Assembly: GCA_016748015.1 (NCBI GenBank)
Contig: JAAOMT010000366.1
Coordinates: forward strand, 66,334-130,333
Length of the DNA stretch: 64,000 bases
DNA from: Geosiphon pyriformis
Taxonomy: Eukaryota; Glomeromycota; Glomeromycetes; Archaeosporales; Geosiphonaceae
Direction: 5' to 3'
How positions within the stretch are numbered: the first letter of the stretch is position 1; each line of letters opens with the position of its first letter. The notes under the pieces were generated by a model. The model searched no databases. It saw only the letters and a program-made list of their open reading frames with translations, and was not told the origin of the DNA. Of this stretch, positions 1 through 11,500 are shown in pieces. Made by a program: the position numbers and the translations under genes.

Positions 1-2865
1 TTATCAATTTTTGAAACATAATAAATCAAAAAACTGTTTATAATAATTGTCATACTAGTACTAAAAAAATTTATATTTAGAATAAACATAAAAATTCAAA
101 TCTCATCAAACTTATTCATAATTCATGACCTAATATTAAATCTTAATTTTGTTTTTATAATAATAGAAATTATGTTATTCAAGTCTATATGCTAATAAAC
201 AATATTATTTTGTTTAACAGAAACATTAATACCATAAATATTATACATAGCAATTTTCTAGATCAGATTAGTTATTGTTAAATAAAAGTGTCTAAACCCA
301 AACTTTTATTTTTTATTTTGATCAGCAAACTTATAACCATTTTTAACAGATTGTTTATATTGTTTTCCAATTTAGAAATGATTGACAGATTAAAAAATTC
401 TGTTTCTATAATAGTTTTATTACTAATAGTTATATTTGAACTCTTATTTATTATTGTATTTGTCTCTTAATTCTGTAATAAAAAGATTATTAACAACTAA
501 CATTCAGAATTAAACTGGAAAATTATTGGTTCAAGTGTGTTTACCCTCTTAGCTAACTTATTAACTTGCTTTGCAAGATTAATAAAACTGTATTCAAAAG
601 CAGCAATTTTCTTACTTATTTTTAATATAATTAACAGAAAAAGTTTTTTTTTTGAGAAAAAGCCAACTTTTAAGAAACTATTTTGCACAAAAAAAGAAAG
701 AAACAAAAAACTACTAACAACTTAAGTCTAAGTTTTTTTATTAAATAAAATTGAATGAGCAATTAGCATTTGTTTTTTTTTTATATATTTGCTAAACAAA
801 TTTGATTCTAAAAATTAACCACTCTTTTATTATAACTAACTAGATTTCTACTTACTGAGCACATACCAAAAACATGATTTAATTGTTTATATTAAGCATA
901 ACAGACCAAAAAAAAACCAGTCTGCTGCAAATTTACATTCTTAAAAATTGGAGCAGAATTAACAATAGTATTCTTTAATACTTTATTAACAAAACTAATC
1001 ACAGTATATTTGTTATATATATAAGAACTCAAATTATAACCAATAGAGCAAATTTTTTTATTATAAGATACTAATAGATTAAAGAAATTATAAACATTTA
1101 TTCTAACTAGTAAAGTATAAAGCAAAGCTTAATAATAATTTCTAACTATTTATATTTATTTTTTATTAATAGTCAATATCATATGTACAAAAATTTTTCT
1201 TATAAAAACTAATTATTTAAATATAACTAAACCAGTAATTTCAAATAATTCAAACTTTATTAAAGTTTTTTGCCAAAGACTAATAAGTTGTATTTTAATT
1301 GATATTACTTTGCCAAATTTAGAAAAACTAATTCCATAATTAATTTAAGAATATCTATTAGAATTTTTTTAATGATTATTTCTTAATTTGTATAACTGTT
1401 TATTTTTCTAACATTATTATTAATCAGAATTTTTTTACAGATTGCTATTTTTTTAGCCTTTTTTAAGTTCTATTCAGATATAAAAAATAACTTAATAATT
1501 CCTAAAAATTTTGAGAGAGTGAAAATCATCAATACAATAATATTTTTTTTTTATAATTATTAACTTATCTTCAGAAGTTTTTTCAAGCATAGCAGAAAGT
1601 TTAATATCCAAAGCAAAAAAATTTACAACTTTAAAATTTTGTTTTTTTAAAACATATGATCTAATCAATGGCAATTGCTTAAAGCCAACAAACTTAGAAG
1701 ATAAAAGCACTAAAACATTGTTATTATTATTCAAATTGTTAAATAAAGGTGTTGTTAATAGATAATTTAACACATATATTTAAATGTAAATCTTTCTTAG
1801 TATGATTTTATTTATATTTTCATTGCTTATAGAAGTGTCTAAATCTGTATAATTGATTTTTTTTGTAATTGTGTTTTTTATATTTTTTATATTCAAGAGA
1901 TTACTAATACTATTTACTATACTACTAATATTGCTCTTTTAAAATACTACAGATTTAATATTAAAGCTTCCAAAATCTACTAAATTTAAAAAATTAGCAG
2001 ATAAGTTAACTATATTACTATTGACTTTAGACTTCTTTGGTTTTTTATAAGATATATTATAAAAATAGACATTTTTTACACATTTTTTTTGGTGTTTAAG
2101 CAGATCTTCAAATCAGTTGAGCCAAAATCAGAACCATCAGCAAATGAGCTCATCAGTTTTATTATAATAAAAAGAGATGTACTAAAAAAAATAACTAAAG
2201 GAAAAAAAAAACTATTTTTTTGATAATTTTATGTTTTTATTATGACCAAAAAATTAACAAAAAAAAGAGTTTATTTTTAAATTAAATTATTAATAAAAAT
2301 ACCAAATACTAAATAAAAAGTCAATTTAGTTTGGTTTTTTACTTTGTTTATAAGTTTAGTATTTATATAATAGTTGTATAAATATTTATTTTTTTTAATT
2401 TTATATAGCAAAAAGTTATAAAAAATCTTTTAAAACAATAATAAAAAAACTTTGTTTTAATTTAAATTATCATACATATTGTATTTTAAAAAAAATTTAA
2501 AATTTGTTATTATTTAATTAATACTGTTATTGTAAATTTTTTTAAAAAAATTAATAAAATACTTGAGAAATTATCTGTTTTTTTGAATATCAAGTATTAA
2601 ATAAAGTGGACCAAAGTGAGATTTTCTTTTCTCTGCTATAGCATATTTTTCATGATTTACTGCTAAGTGAGGTAAAAAATTAACGCTCATTATAGATATA
2701 AGTTAAAATTTGCAAACAAACAAGCTAATAGAAGAAAGCACTTTGTTTTTATATTTCACTGCTGAAAATTTGTGGATGACATAATCTGGATAGGAAGTAG
2801 TCATACTATTATGCAATACATTTTAAATATGACAAGCTAATTTTTCTCAATTAACAATGGTAAAA
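1..2865. other. AT-rich intergenic stretch, no supportable gene
   Basis: Very AT-rich DNA with short open frames only. Small minus-strand frames near 497-706, 892-1125 and 1492-1773 are full of Asn, Lys, Ile, Leu and Phe, as expected from base composition. The 497-706 frame ends in a heptad-like Leu/Val pattern (LAKQVNKLAKRVNTLE) that could be a coiled-coil relic, but nothing else supports a gene. Confidence 0.6.
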
Positions 2866-2869
2866 TTAG

Positions 2870-3535
2870 ATGTTAATCGGTCCATCCGGTTCGGTCCAGT
2901 CCAAGGACCGTCAGTCCCAAGGAGGACTGGACCGGACCAAGATCCAAAAGGATGATCCGAATATATCACGTGTTTATAACGTAGTTAAAAAATTACGATT
3001 TAATTATTCACGTATCCTACTGTGCTGCTTGCCTTTAATGAGTCAGAGAGAATATTGGCACTATATTTGAAAAACAAAAGAGTAGGCCATTAATATTGCT
3101 TTGCTTTTCATTAGATTGCATTTAAGACCTGAAACTCTCATCTTGTTTTTCGTTGGATAGTCCTTCATTATTACTATCATTGTCAGCAAGAAATAAAACT
3201 GAGTCTACTGGTAAGTCATCGTGCATACTTGAGTTGGATATAGTCTGAATAAGTGCGAGTTCACTTTGTAATGAAAAAATGGTATGTTCGAAATTCATAA
3301 CTAATTCTAATTCTTTTTGTCACGTATAAAAGAAAGTCGTGTCATAGTATGTCGCGTTCATTTTTTGTGTTCATGATAAAAATATCACCAACGCTGAACG
3401 TTAATCTTTGTATTACTAAATAATAAGGTGGGACGAACCTATAGAATCGTCTGTTTTGTCACATGACTAAAAATACTGCGGGACTGATAGTCCTAAAATT
3501 AGGACCGGATCTGGATCATCCAAGACTCGATTCTT
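2870..3535. mobile_element. Non-autonomous fold-back/hAT-like element (putative)
   Basis: A GC-richer block in AT-rich DNA, bounded by related inverted ends. The left end carries GGACCGTCAGTCCC. The reverse complement of the right end carries GGACTATCAGTCCC, with imperfectly related GGTCC/GGATCC-rich words outside it. The left end is itself a hairpin: GGTCCAGTCC is followed by GGACTGGACC. No transposase is visible, so this would be a deletion derivative or MITE. The hAT assignment rests only on terminal style and is weak; the target-site duplication could not be fixed. Confidence 0.45.
3122..3298 (-). CDS. Small ORF inside the fold-back element, unknown
   Basis: A 58-residue open frame from an ATG at 3298 to a stop at 3122. 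Its composition looks protein-like (Glu, Asp, Ser, Leu rich) rather than the Asn/Lys/Ile mix of neighbouring AT-rich noise; an example segment is SLQSELALIQTISNSSMHDD. The frame stays open a few codons upstream of the ATG, so it may be the end of a longer protein, perhaps the transposon's own. No domain was recognised. Confidence 0.25.
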   Translation of the reverse strand: MNFEHTIFSLQSELALIQTISNSSMHDDLPVDSVLFLADNDSNNEGLSNEKQDESFRS

Positions 3536-3539
3536 AAGG

Positions 3540-4740
3540 ACTCAATCAAGTATAAAATTGAAAACATCAGTTTAAGTATCAATAATCAGAGAATTAGTGC
3601 TGTTAAGCCTAAAAATTTTTACTATTATCTGAATATTATGCTAACTACAAAAAGTTTAGCAACTCAAATTTAAAAATAGCATCAGATATTAAATTCTTTA
3701 GCAATATAATTTTTAAAAAGATCATTTCTAAAAAAAAATTGTTTATTTAATAATAATAGTGTTGTTTTTAATTATTAGTTATTAAACCCAAATAAGCTTT
3801 GCAATTATAAAAAGTTTAAAGCTTAAAACAAATCTACTTAAACAATTTTCTAATAAAACAATTCATTATTTAATGATTTATAATATCAAAAAGTTTTAAT
3901 TAAAATACAATTTAATAATGATAATTTACTGAATACAGATTTATAAACTTACATATAACAAAATGAAAATTTAAAAAAATATTTTTAATAATAGTTAAAA
4001 ATAAAAATAAATCTTATTAATTATTATTTAACAGATATAATAATATTTTTTAATAAATTAGAAATTAATATAAATAATATTAATTTATATCTCTCCAAAT
4101 ATGTATCTCATATATTAATCTTAAATGTTTTAGATAAAGTGAATATTGTTATTTATTAAAGCTTTAAAAAAATTAGTATAAAATATACTAAACAATTAAA
4201 AAATTTAATATTGAATTTAACTACTTTTAAAAATTCAAAAAGATTAAATTCTAAAGATTTTGATCTCAATTTATTTAAACTATATATCGAATATCTGATA
4301 GCTAATAATGCTAATAAAAAAATAATTGTTTTTGTTGTAATATTTAAATAATTGAACAATATGAATTTTATTTTTAAATATATTGTTAATATTAAAAAAA
4401 CTAAAAAAATATAAAAGTAAAAAAATTAAAATTTTTATTAACAAACTTAGTTTTAAATTTTGTTAAAGAAACTGCTGCTTATTTTAATAGTATTAACACT
4501 GGTTTTAGCATAAAAATTTGTGAAGTTTTATTATTAACTTCAAATGAACTTATAGTTATTAGATTTGAAAAAAAATAATATGTCTATTAATCATTAAGTA
4601 GTAATATACATAGGCAAATTAGGATTGAAGAAAAACAAGCCCAATTTTTGAAATAAATATTGGGTTAAAAGATGTAGAATTGCCAATGTATTAATAATAA
4701 TTTAACAGTTAATTAAATTAAGTTTAAGAATCACTTTGAA
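3540..4740. other. AT-rich intergenic stretch
   Basis: Low-complexity AT-rich DNA with only short frames. I see no gene, RNA or repeat that I can support. It ends where the segment duplicated near 42-44 kb begins. Confidence 0.5.
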
Positions 4741-6872
4741 ATATTGGGTAATATATTCAATTAATACACCCTGGCATCAAATAAGATGAAATAAATGTAT
4801 ATTTTCCAATATAGAAGTCGCTCTTATCGAGTGAATGTATTTCTTCGAACAATAAAATTCACGTCATAATTCCTTTATAGTTTAGCAGGCTAAAAGTTGG
4901 CAAAAATTTAATGAATTCAACATTTATGAGACAAAAAGTTCTTGACCTTCAAACCAAATTCTCTAATATGTGTTTAACCTTGTTTGAAACATTTATAGCA
5001 ATTCTCAAAACTAAAAACTTAAAAATATTAAAATATTAATTACTTTATAAAATCCAACATATTATGCAAAAATCTAATACTTTCAATATATATTACATCT
5101 TCAAAAACTTCTGCCACAATTATGAGGATAAGAAACAATAGTATGTAAGGCGCATATTTAAAAGCCATGTGTCCAAAATAAAGACAGATTTCTTATCTTT
5201 CAGATAATTTTTAAGAATTGGCTTGGAAAATTTGTGAAATAAGCCAAATTCCGTTTTTCACTTTACAAAATACCATTTTTCATTGACAAAATATACATTT
5301 TAAGACCATATCTTTTTTTACAAACTACTCCAAACAGTATAAGAGCCTAAAAAATAAAAATCAAGTATTTGTAAAATATTGAATCTGGGAGTTTTGGGAG
5401 CTTTTCTGTTTATAAAACTTTATATTCTACAAATAATATCGAAATATATACCCTTGATTTTGTTCTTAGTAAAAATTTTAAGAGGAACTGTTTTTATTTA
5501 TTTTATTGAACTCAGCCAAATTGATTTGTTAATTTATAATTTATAAAAGATAGAGAAAGACATTAAAATATAATTCTTTATAATACCAAAGCACTTGGCA
5601 TAAAAATCAAGTTCGTAGAAACTAATATGGTCGAAGAAGATATAGTAATCTTTTTAAATGATTAATATGTTATATGTGACAAATATTTAAAAATGCATCT
5701 GAAAGCATGTTTTGCAAAGCAATACGATATCAAAAAATACTAATGATTAGTAACTAACACATAGAAACTTTTCAAAACTAGCAATGCTTTATCATTGGAA
5801 AATAATTAAGATAGTGGTCAAAAAAAAGATATGTTAAAACAAGTTGTTCCAAGTCGCATAAAGACCGGTCATCTAAGTATTTAGAATTCAAAAAAGCCTG
5901 ATTTAATTGGATTACAAACCATGGTGTTTACTAGGGTCTCATTGCTTGTATAAACTGTTTGATTTTAAAATTTATCAGATATGAAAATTTTCAAATTACC
6001 TTAACCAATATAATCTCTCTTATGCATCGAATGATTTTACTTAATTTATTAGTCTTAGAGAATTAAACCTAACCTACAACAATTAGATATTTCGATTAAT
6101 AAAAGTTTTAAGGATAACACATGAAGTCTTTTTTAAAACTTATTGTTTGCTTTGTAAGTTGATATTTTAAAATAATCACCACAATGAATTGAAAAGTCAG
6201 CAGATTTATAAAAATAACCACTTGAAAATTAAAAAATTGTCAGTGTTGGTGTTTGAAGATAGAGTTACTTCATGAATCGGCATCGAAATATAGTATTTTT
6301 TGCTTTACACATTTTTTGGTGGATAATTTTAAGAAAGGGTTACTTAATACTAGAGAGTATATGAATATGCTTAATTTTAGAGCAAAAAGTAAAAAACCGA
6401 TTTTTTTTGGTTAGGTGTAAGGTTGTGGTTATAAATTAATGTAGATAAAAAATAGAATTGACATTCAATTTTGATATTTGATATTTTGAATGAAACGTGA
6501 TGATATTGGAAATGAGAAAAAAGACTTATTTGGGTTTTAAAATACATATACCAATTTGTAAAAATTTTAATAAATAAAAATTGAAAAATCTTTTAAGATA
6601 ACTCATAATGAAAAATTAGGAGGGAATTATTATCTTATTTAAAATAGTTTTAAACTACATTCTAAAACTTTTTAAATAAGAAAATAAATATCAATAATTC
6701 TAGAAATTAAGTAAGGTTTATACTCATGTGAGAGACTCTGAAATGAGTTGATAAAAACCTGGAATTTTCAAAATACAAACAGAATAAAAAAGCGTACATA
6801 TGGTATTGAAATTTTTTTTTGAAAAGAGGAATAAAATTTTCTTATTTTCTAATTTAATGCTAAAACGAAGGT
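4741..6872. repeat. Duplicated 3' flank of the kinase-Sel1 gene (copy A)
   Basis: The roughly 2.1 kb downstream of the minus-strand kinase gene reappears in inverted orientation downstream of the second kinase copy (about 41970-44000). Examples of matching words are CTCTAAAATTAAGCATATTC (reverse complement near 6360-6385; plus strand near 42115-42140) and the block around GACCGGTCATCTAAGTATTT (5863-5882) against the reverse complement near 42810-42830. Copy B carries an extra block of roughly 165 bases near 42447-42605. No conserved reading frame was found in either copy, so this is non-coding flank carried along by the duplication. Confidence 0.75.
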
Positions 6873-9040
6873 TCAAACAATATTACAAGATTTTTGTTGT
6901 TTTCGATTTATTTTCATAAAGCCATCCAAACTATTCTGTGCAATTAAACTTCCCGCCTCCGCTGCTTTTGAGTAGAGTTCAAACGCTTTTTCTAAATTCT
7001 TTGTTGTTCCATATCCATTGTAATAACAAAACCCAAGATTATATTTTGCATCTGAATTTCCCGCCTCAGCTGCTTTTGTGTAGAGTTCAAATGCTTTTTC
7101 AAAATTTTTTGTTGCTCCTAATCCATTTTGATAACAACGTCCAAGATGATATTGTGCATCGGAATTTCCCGCCTCTACTGCTTTTGAGTAGAGTTCAAAT
7201 GCTTTATCAAAGTTTTTTGTTGTTCCTAATCCTTTGTAATAACAATATCCAAGATTGTATTGTGCATTTGAATCTCCCGCCTCTGCTGCTTTAGAGTAGA
7301 GTTCGAATGCTTTTTCAAAGTTTTTTGTTGTTCCTAATCCTCTGTAATAACAATATCCGAGATTGTATTGTGCATTTAAATCTCCCGCCTCTGCTGCTTT
7401 TGAGTAGAGCTCAAAGGCTTTTTTGAAGTTTTTTGTGGTTCCTAATCCTTTTTCATAACACCATCCAAGATTGTTCTGTGCATTTGATTTTCCCGCCTCT
7501 GCTGCTTTTGGGTAGAGTTCAAATGCTTTTCCAATGTTTTTTGTTGTTCCTAATCCTTTTTCATAACAATATCCAAGATGGTTCTGTGCATTTGGATTTC
7601 CCGCCTCCGCTGCTTTTGAATAGAGTTCAAATGCTTTTTCAAAGTTTTTTGTTGTTCCTAATCCTTTGTAATAACAATATCCAAGTTTGTATTGTGCATT
7701 TGAATTTCCCGCCTCCGCTGCTTTTGAGTAAAGTTCAAACGCTTTTTCAAAGTTTTTTGTGGTTCCTAATCCTTTTTCATAACATATCCCAAGATTGTAT
7801 TGTGCATTTGAATTTCCCGCCTCTGCCTCACTAGATATACTAGATATACCATTTAAGCTGATAGTGGTGTAATTACTAAAACTATTATCTATTTTTCCTA
7901 GAACCAGACAACTGGATATCCATTCAATTTGGTTAAGACGATTAAGAACTTCAAATATCGATGGACGGACTTGGGGTGAATTATCCCAACATTCAGTGTA
8001 AAGTTTAACATACTTTGCAGGAGTATTTTGAATTGGCGTTTCTCGACCTCCATTTACTATAGACCCTATATTAAAACATGGAGGACGTCCACTTGATAAC
8101 TCCCATAAAAGTACGCCGAGTGCATATATATCAGATTTTTCATTTCGAATATATTTATGATTTAGTAGGTACTGAGGTTCAACATAAAATATTTGCCCAA
8201 AAACCTTCGAAGATTTTCCAGATATATCTTTTAGATTTTTGGCAAGTCCAAGATCCGAAATTTTTATCGAACTATTGTGAATCAAGACATTTGAGGAATT
8301 CTTTTTTGGGAAGATAGGTTAAAAAAGATGAATAAATATTGTGAATTTATTATTGAATAAACAAATGTCTCTTCGAAAGATTTCACTCACAAGATCTCTA
8401 TGAATAATATTTTCTGCATGGAGACAGGCAATCCCGCTAGTCATCTCATTTGCAAGTCGCAATTTCTCAGTACCATCCATGTTAGAAAAGTTTGATTGCA
8501 GATATTGACGCAGAGTTCCTCCATTTGCGTATTCCAAGACGAGCATATATTTATTCAGAGTACCTATTATAGGTTTGAAAACCAGCCTTCAATTTTAAAT
8601 GATAATTCAATCTCTATTCTCTAATAAATCTTACAGTTTTACCTTGGCTTAAAATTTTTGTGACACCAAAGAAATGAATAATATTTGGAAAATAGCCGAC
8701 TGTTCTGAAAAATTGCATCTATAAAGAATAAGTTAGTTCCATATTATTTTTCATTAAGTTATTTAGTTTTGAAAGCGTTAATACATACTTCCTTAATAAA
8801 TTCCTTCATTTCAAATATATCGCTATTCGATGACTGTTTTAAACATTTTAACGCGGATTGCACATCGTTGCCACCTCTTCTCAACTTAGCACTGAAAACC
8901 TCTCCAAATCCACCCTGTCCAATACTCTGAATGCTATGAAATTCGTCATATTTAAAAAGTTTAATATTTTCCTCTTGAATTGATTTTTCAAGCCAGTCGA
9001 GAGGTGAAATGGGGTTTTCAGTTGATAAATTTGGAGACAT
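6873..9040 (-). CDS. TKL protein kinase fused to Sel1 repeats (4 exons, 642 aa)
   Basis: Exons run 9040-8789, 8718-8643, 8563-8391 and 8300-6873. All have GT-AG borders and matching phases, giving 642 residues. The kinase part has a glycine loop GQGGFGEV (residues 41-48), the ATP-binding Lys in SALKCLK (K65), the catalytic HRDLNSSN (164-171, spanning intron 3), DLG in place of DFG (183-185) and the subdomain IX string SDIYALGVLLWELSSGRPP. The C-terminal half holds eight 36-residue Sel1-type repeats and part of a ninth (about 330-630), a helical solenoid used in protein binding. The protein ends in KQQKSCNIV, which resembles a prenylation CaaX box after a basic stretch. Such kinase-Sel1 fusions are typical of Glomeromycotina. 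It is the only undamaged copy of its family here. Substrates and pathway are unknown; signalling scaffold or kinase is inferred. Confidence 0.88.
6930..7825 (-). repeat. 108-bp coding tandem repeat (Sel1 array)
   Basis: Eight complete 108-nt units (36 codons) and a partial ninth, inside the last exon of the kinase-Sel1 gene. Units are nearly identical around KNFEKAFELYSKAAEAG and differ mainly in the NAQYNLGYCY segment. The homologous array in the 41.5 kb copy has three full units. High identity between units suggests recent expansion or homogenisation by unequal crossing-over or slippage. Confidence 0.85.
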
Positions 9041-9110
9041 ATGTTTCGAATGCTATCGCAGTTTAAGTATTTTGTGTGAAGAATCTAGAGTTATTAACTT
9101 ATCAGGGATA
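9041..9110 (-). promoter_or_regulatory. Conserved 5' flank of the kinase-Sel1 family
   Basis: The 50-70 bases upstream of the ATG are shared with the copies at 40338-40399 and 11130-11193. Each has CTAGATTCT, then a stretch like CACAAAATACTTAAA, then GCGATAGC (or GCAATACC) and CATTTGAAA or CATTCGAAA before the start codon. This is probably the 5' UTR and proximal promoter carried with the duplication. No defined factor site was recognised. Confidence 0.35.
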
Positions 9111-11085
9111 TCGTATTTTATTTGGGCATTCTCTTCTGCAGTGTGGTGATCGCAACTAAATAGGATCGGTAAAAAATTATGAAATTAGAAAATCTTTGTT
9201 TCCGTAATTGCAAAACACGATCATTTTGTAATTATCGATCATTCGAAGATCGGATTAAAATTTTTTCTCTAATCCGAAGATTTATTAAAATCCAAAATAA
9301 AATCATAATTAATTTTTTTCGAATCCTGACTTAAATATTTCTTAACACTTATTTTATTTAGTATTTTTAAATCAATTATATTATTATGACAGAACGAGTT
9401 AATATTAAAAGAATAACTTCACTTGTTATACATATTTTACATACATCACAAACTCACAAAAGAAAATATAATTCTCTCAAAAAATAAAAATTTTATCAAG
9501 TTAAAGAGGCTGATTCAACATTTTCTAATATTATATTAATAAATTAATTTTGTCATAAGAGAGTCTACAGTATGTGATAATTTTAAAAGAAAAAATAAAT
9601 TTCTTGGCAAAAATCTAAGCTCCCACATTCTTAAAGACCATAAAAATTTTCAATTTTTGGAGATAACTTATTTTCAAAGCTAGCAATTTTGCTAAACTGA
9701 TAAAATTAATGCTTTCAAAAAAACTCAAGAATAATTAACTTGATTCAAAAGTGCTATAATATCAGAAATGTAGAAAAACAAATAGTAAATAATTTACCAT
9801 AATTTTTGCAAAAAGCCTTAAGAACTCTTATAAAAGTGAATTTAAATAATATTTATACAAAAAGTCAAAAAACAGATTTACATTTTGTGTTATCATAATA
9901 CAAAAACTTTAAAATTACCTTTTTTTATTTACAAATACAAAATTTCAAAATATATGACAAAAGTTGATTAAAATACTTTATTTGTACATTAATATGCAAA
10001 TAATAGAACATAAATGCAAACGAATTTTAAAAAACTGAACATTCATATGAAAGTTTCAACAAAATATCATATTATTTTGAATGATATTGTATCTTATATG
10101 TAGAAATTTTTTTTGATTTGTATTATTTTTTCTAATAGGCACATTAGAATTTAATGAATTATATTAATTATTTTCGACAGCTATTTATTCAATAAATTAC
10201 AATTTTTTAGTTTTCAAGCTAATTTTGACAAAAATCTAATTTAATATATATATATATATAAATTAACTTCAATCTGAAAATAAAGAAACAAATAATCAAA
10301 TTATTTACTATATTAATAATTAATTTTAAAATAGAATGCAATATTAGTTATTGATAAATAATTGAAATTAACACTATAAATGCAAAATGAAGAAATTTAA
10401 ACCATAATATATTATAAATTTTTTTGTTTAATCTTTTGGTTTAAAATAATTGGCAATTTTTTTGGTATCAATGTTGAAAGGTGTTTAAAATGAAAAATAT
10501 TATTAAAACTTATTATAATTAAATTATAAATTATTTTAAAATTTTAAAATAATTAATATAAAAAAATTGTTGCAAAATTGTTTTTTTCATGTTCATTCTT
10601 AAAATATGATAATAATTTATTATATAGCACTAAACAAAATTTAATCAAAATAATCTGTAGTGAAAAATTCAAAATTTGATTTTTAAGTATTATTTTTATA
10701 TTGATTTAATTAAGTTCTAATTCTATAAATTAATTTGATTGATTCCGAAAATTATAAATTGACAATAATTAAAGTTGAAAAAAATTAATAAAACTAAATA
10801 ATTAATAAAACTAAATGCTTTTACAATTTAAAAGAATTCTGTCAATTCTTCAGTTATAATTATTTTAGTAAAAAAGCGTTTTTGATTTAAATTTTATGCA
10901 GTTCCTTTGCAAATTAATATATTTTATATGATCTAAACTTTTGTATTGCTTATTATAATAATTAAACTGGAGTCAAAAATTTTATAATCTCAATATTGAT
11001 AAATAGTCAGAGGCAAACTTTTAATTGAAAGTTCTCTCATAATCTCAAGGCTGAAAAATACCATTGGAATCCTATTTAAAAGGCT
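9111..11085. other. AT-rich intergenic stretch
   Basis: Long AT-rich region with a short TA microsatellite near 10244-10260 and no protein-like reading frame. The bases from about 9111 to 9300 are slightly more complex but carry no recognisable gene. Confidence 0.5.
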
Positions 11086-11089
11086 CGGA

Positions 11090-11500
11090 AAATTGACCAG
11101 AGAATGTCCAAATAAATATATAAGCTAGAGAACTCCTGCTAGATTCTCCTTTCTGCAAACAAAAGATTTAAATTGCAATACCATTTGAAAAATATGTCTT
11201 CGATTTCATCTCTCAATTGGTTGAAAAATCAATTGAAGAAAAAATATTAAACTTAAAGGCTGATTATAATAGGTAATCAAAATAAATATATGCTCTACTT
11301 GGAATAATGAGCTGACTAGCGGGATTGCCTGCTTCCATGCAGAAATATTATTTTTATAGATCTTGTGAGTGAAGTCTTTAGCTCAAACAGGCAATTTATT
11401 TATTGAAACATAAATTCACAATATTTATTTATCTTTTTCAAACTATATTCACAAAAAAGAATACTTCAAACATCTTGATTTACAATCTTGGAAATTTGAG
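11090..11500 (+). pseudogene. Relic of a third kinase-Sel1 copy
   Basis: A collapsed copy of the 5' part of the kinase-Sel1 gene. It keeps the 5' flank and start (ATG near 11194, then residues like SSLNWLKNQLKKK matching SPLDWLEKSIQEE of the intact gene). It then jumps to exon-3-like sequence near 11275 (AATAAATATATGCTC), skipping the glycine loop, the catalytic Lys and exon 2. The following intron (GTGAGT near 11365, then CAATATTTATTTATC) and the first codons of exon 4 (CATCTTGATTTACAAT near 11470) are still recognisable. Stop codons and deletions rule out function. Confidence 0.8.

Noticed and set aside
6938-7834. Plus-strand ORFs rich in Leu and Phe over the kinase-Sel1 gene
   Set aside because: They are antisense shadows of the 108-bp Sel1 repeats, which keep the reverse frame open.
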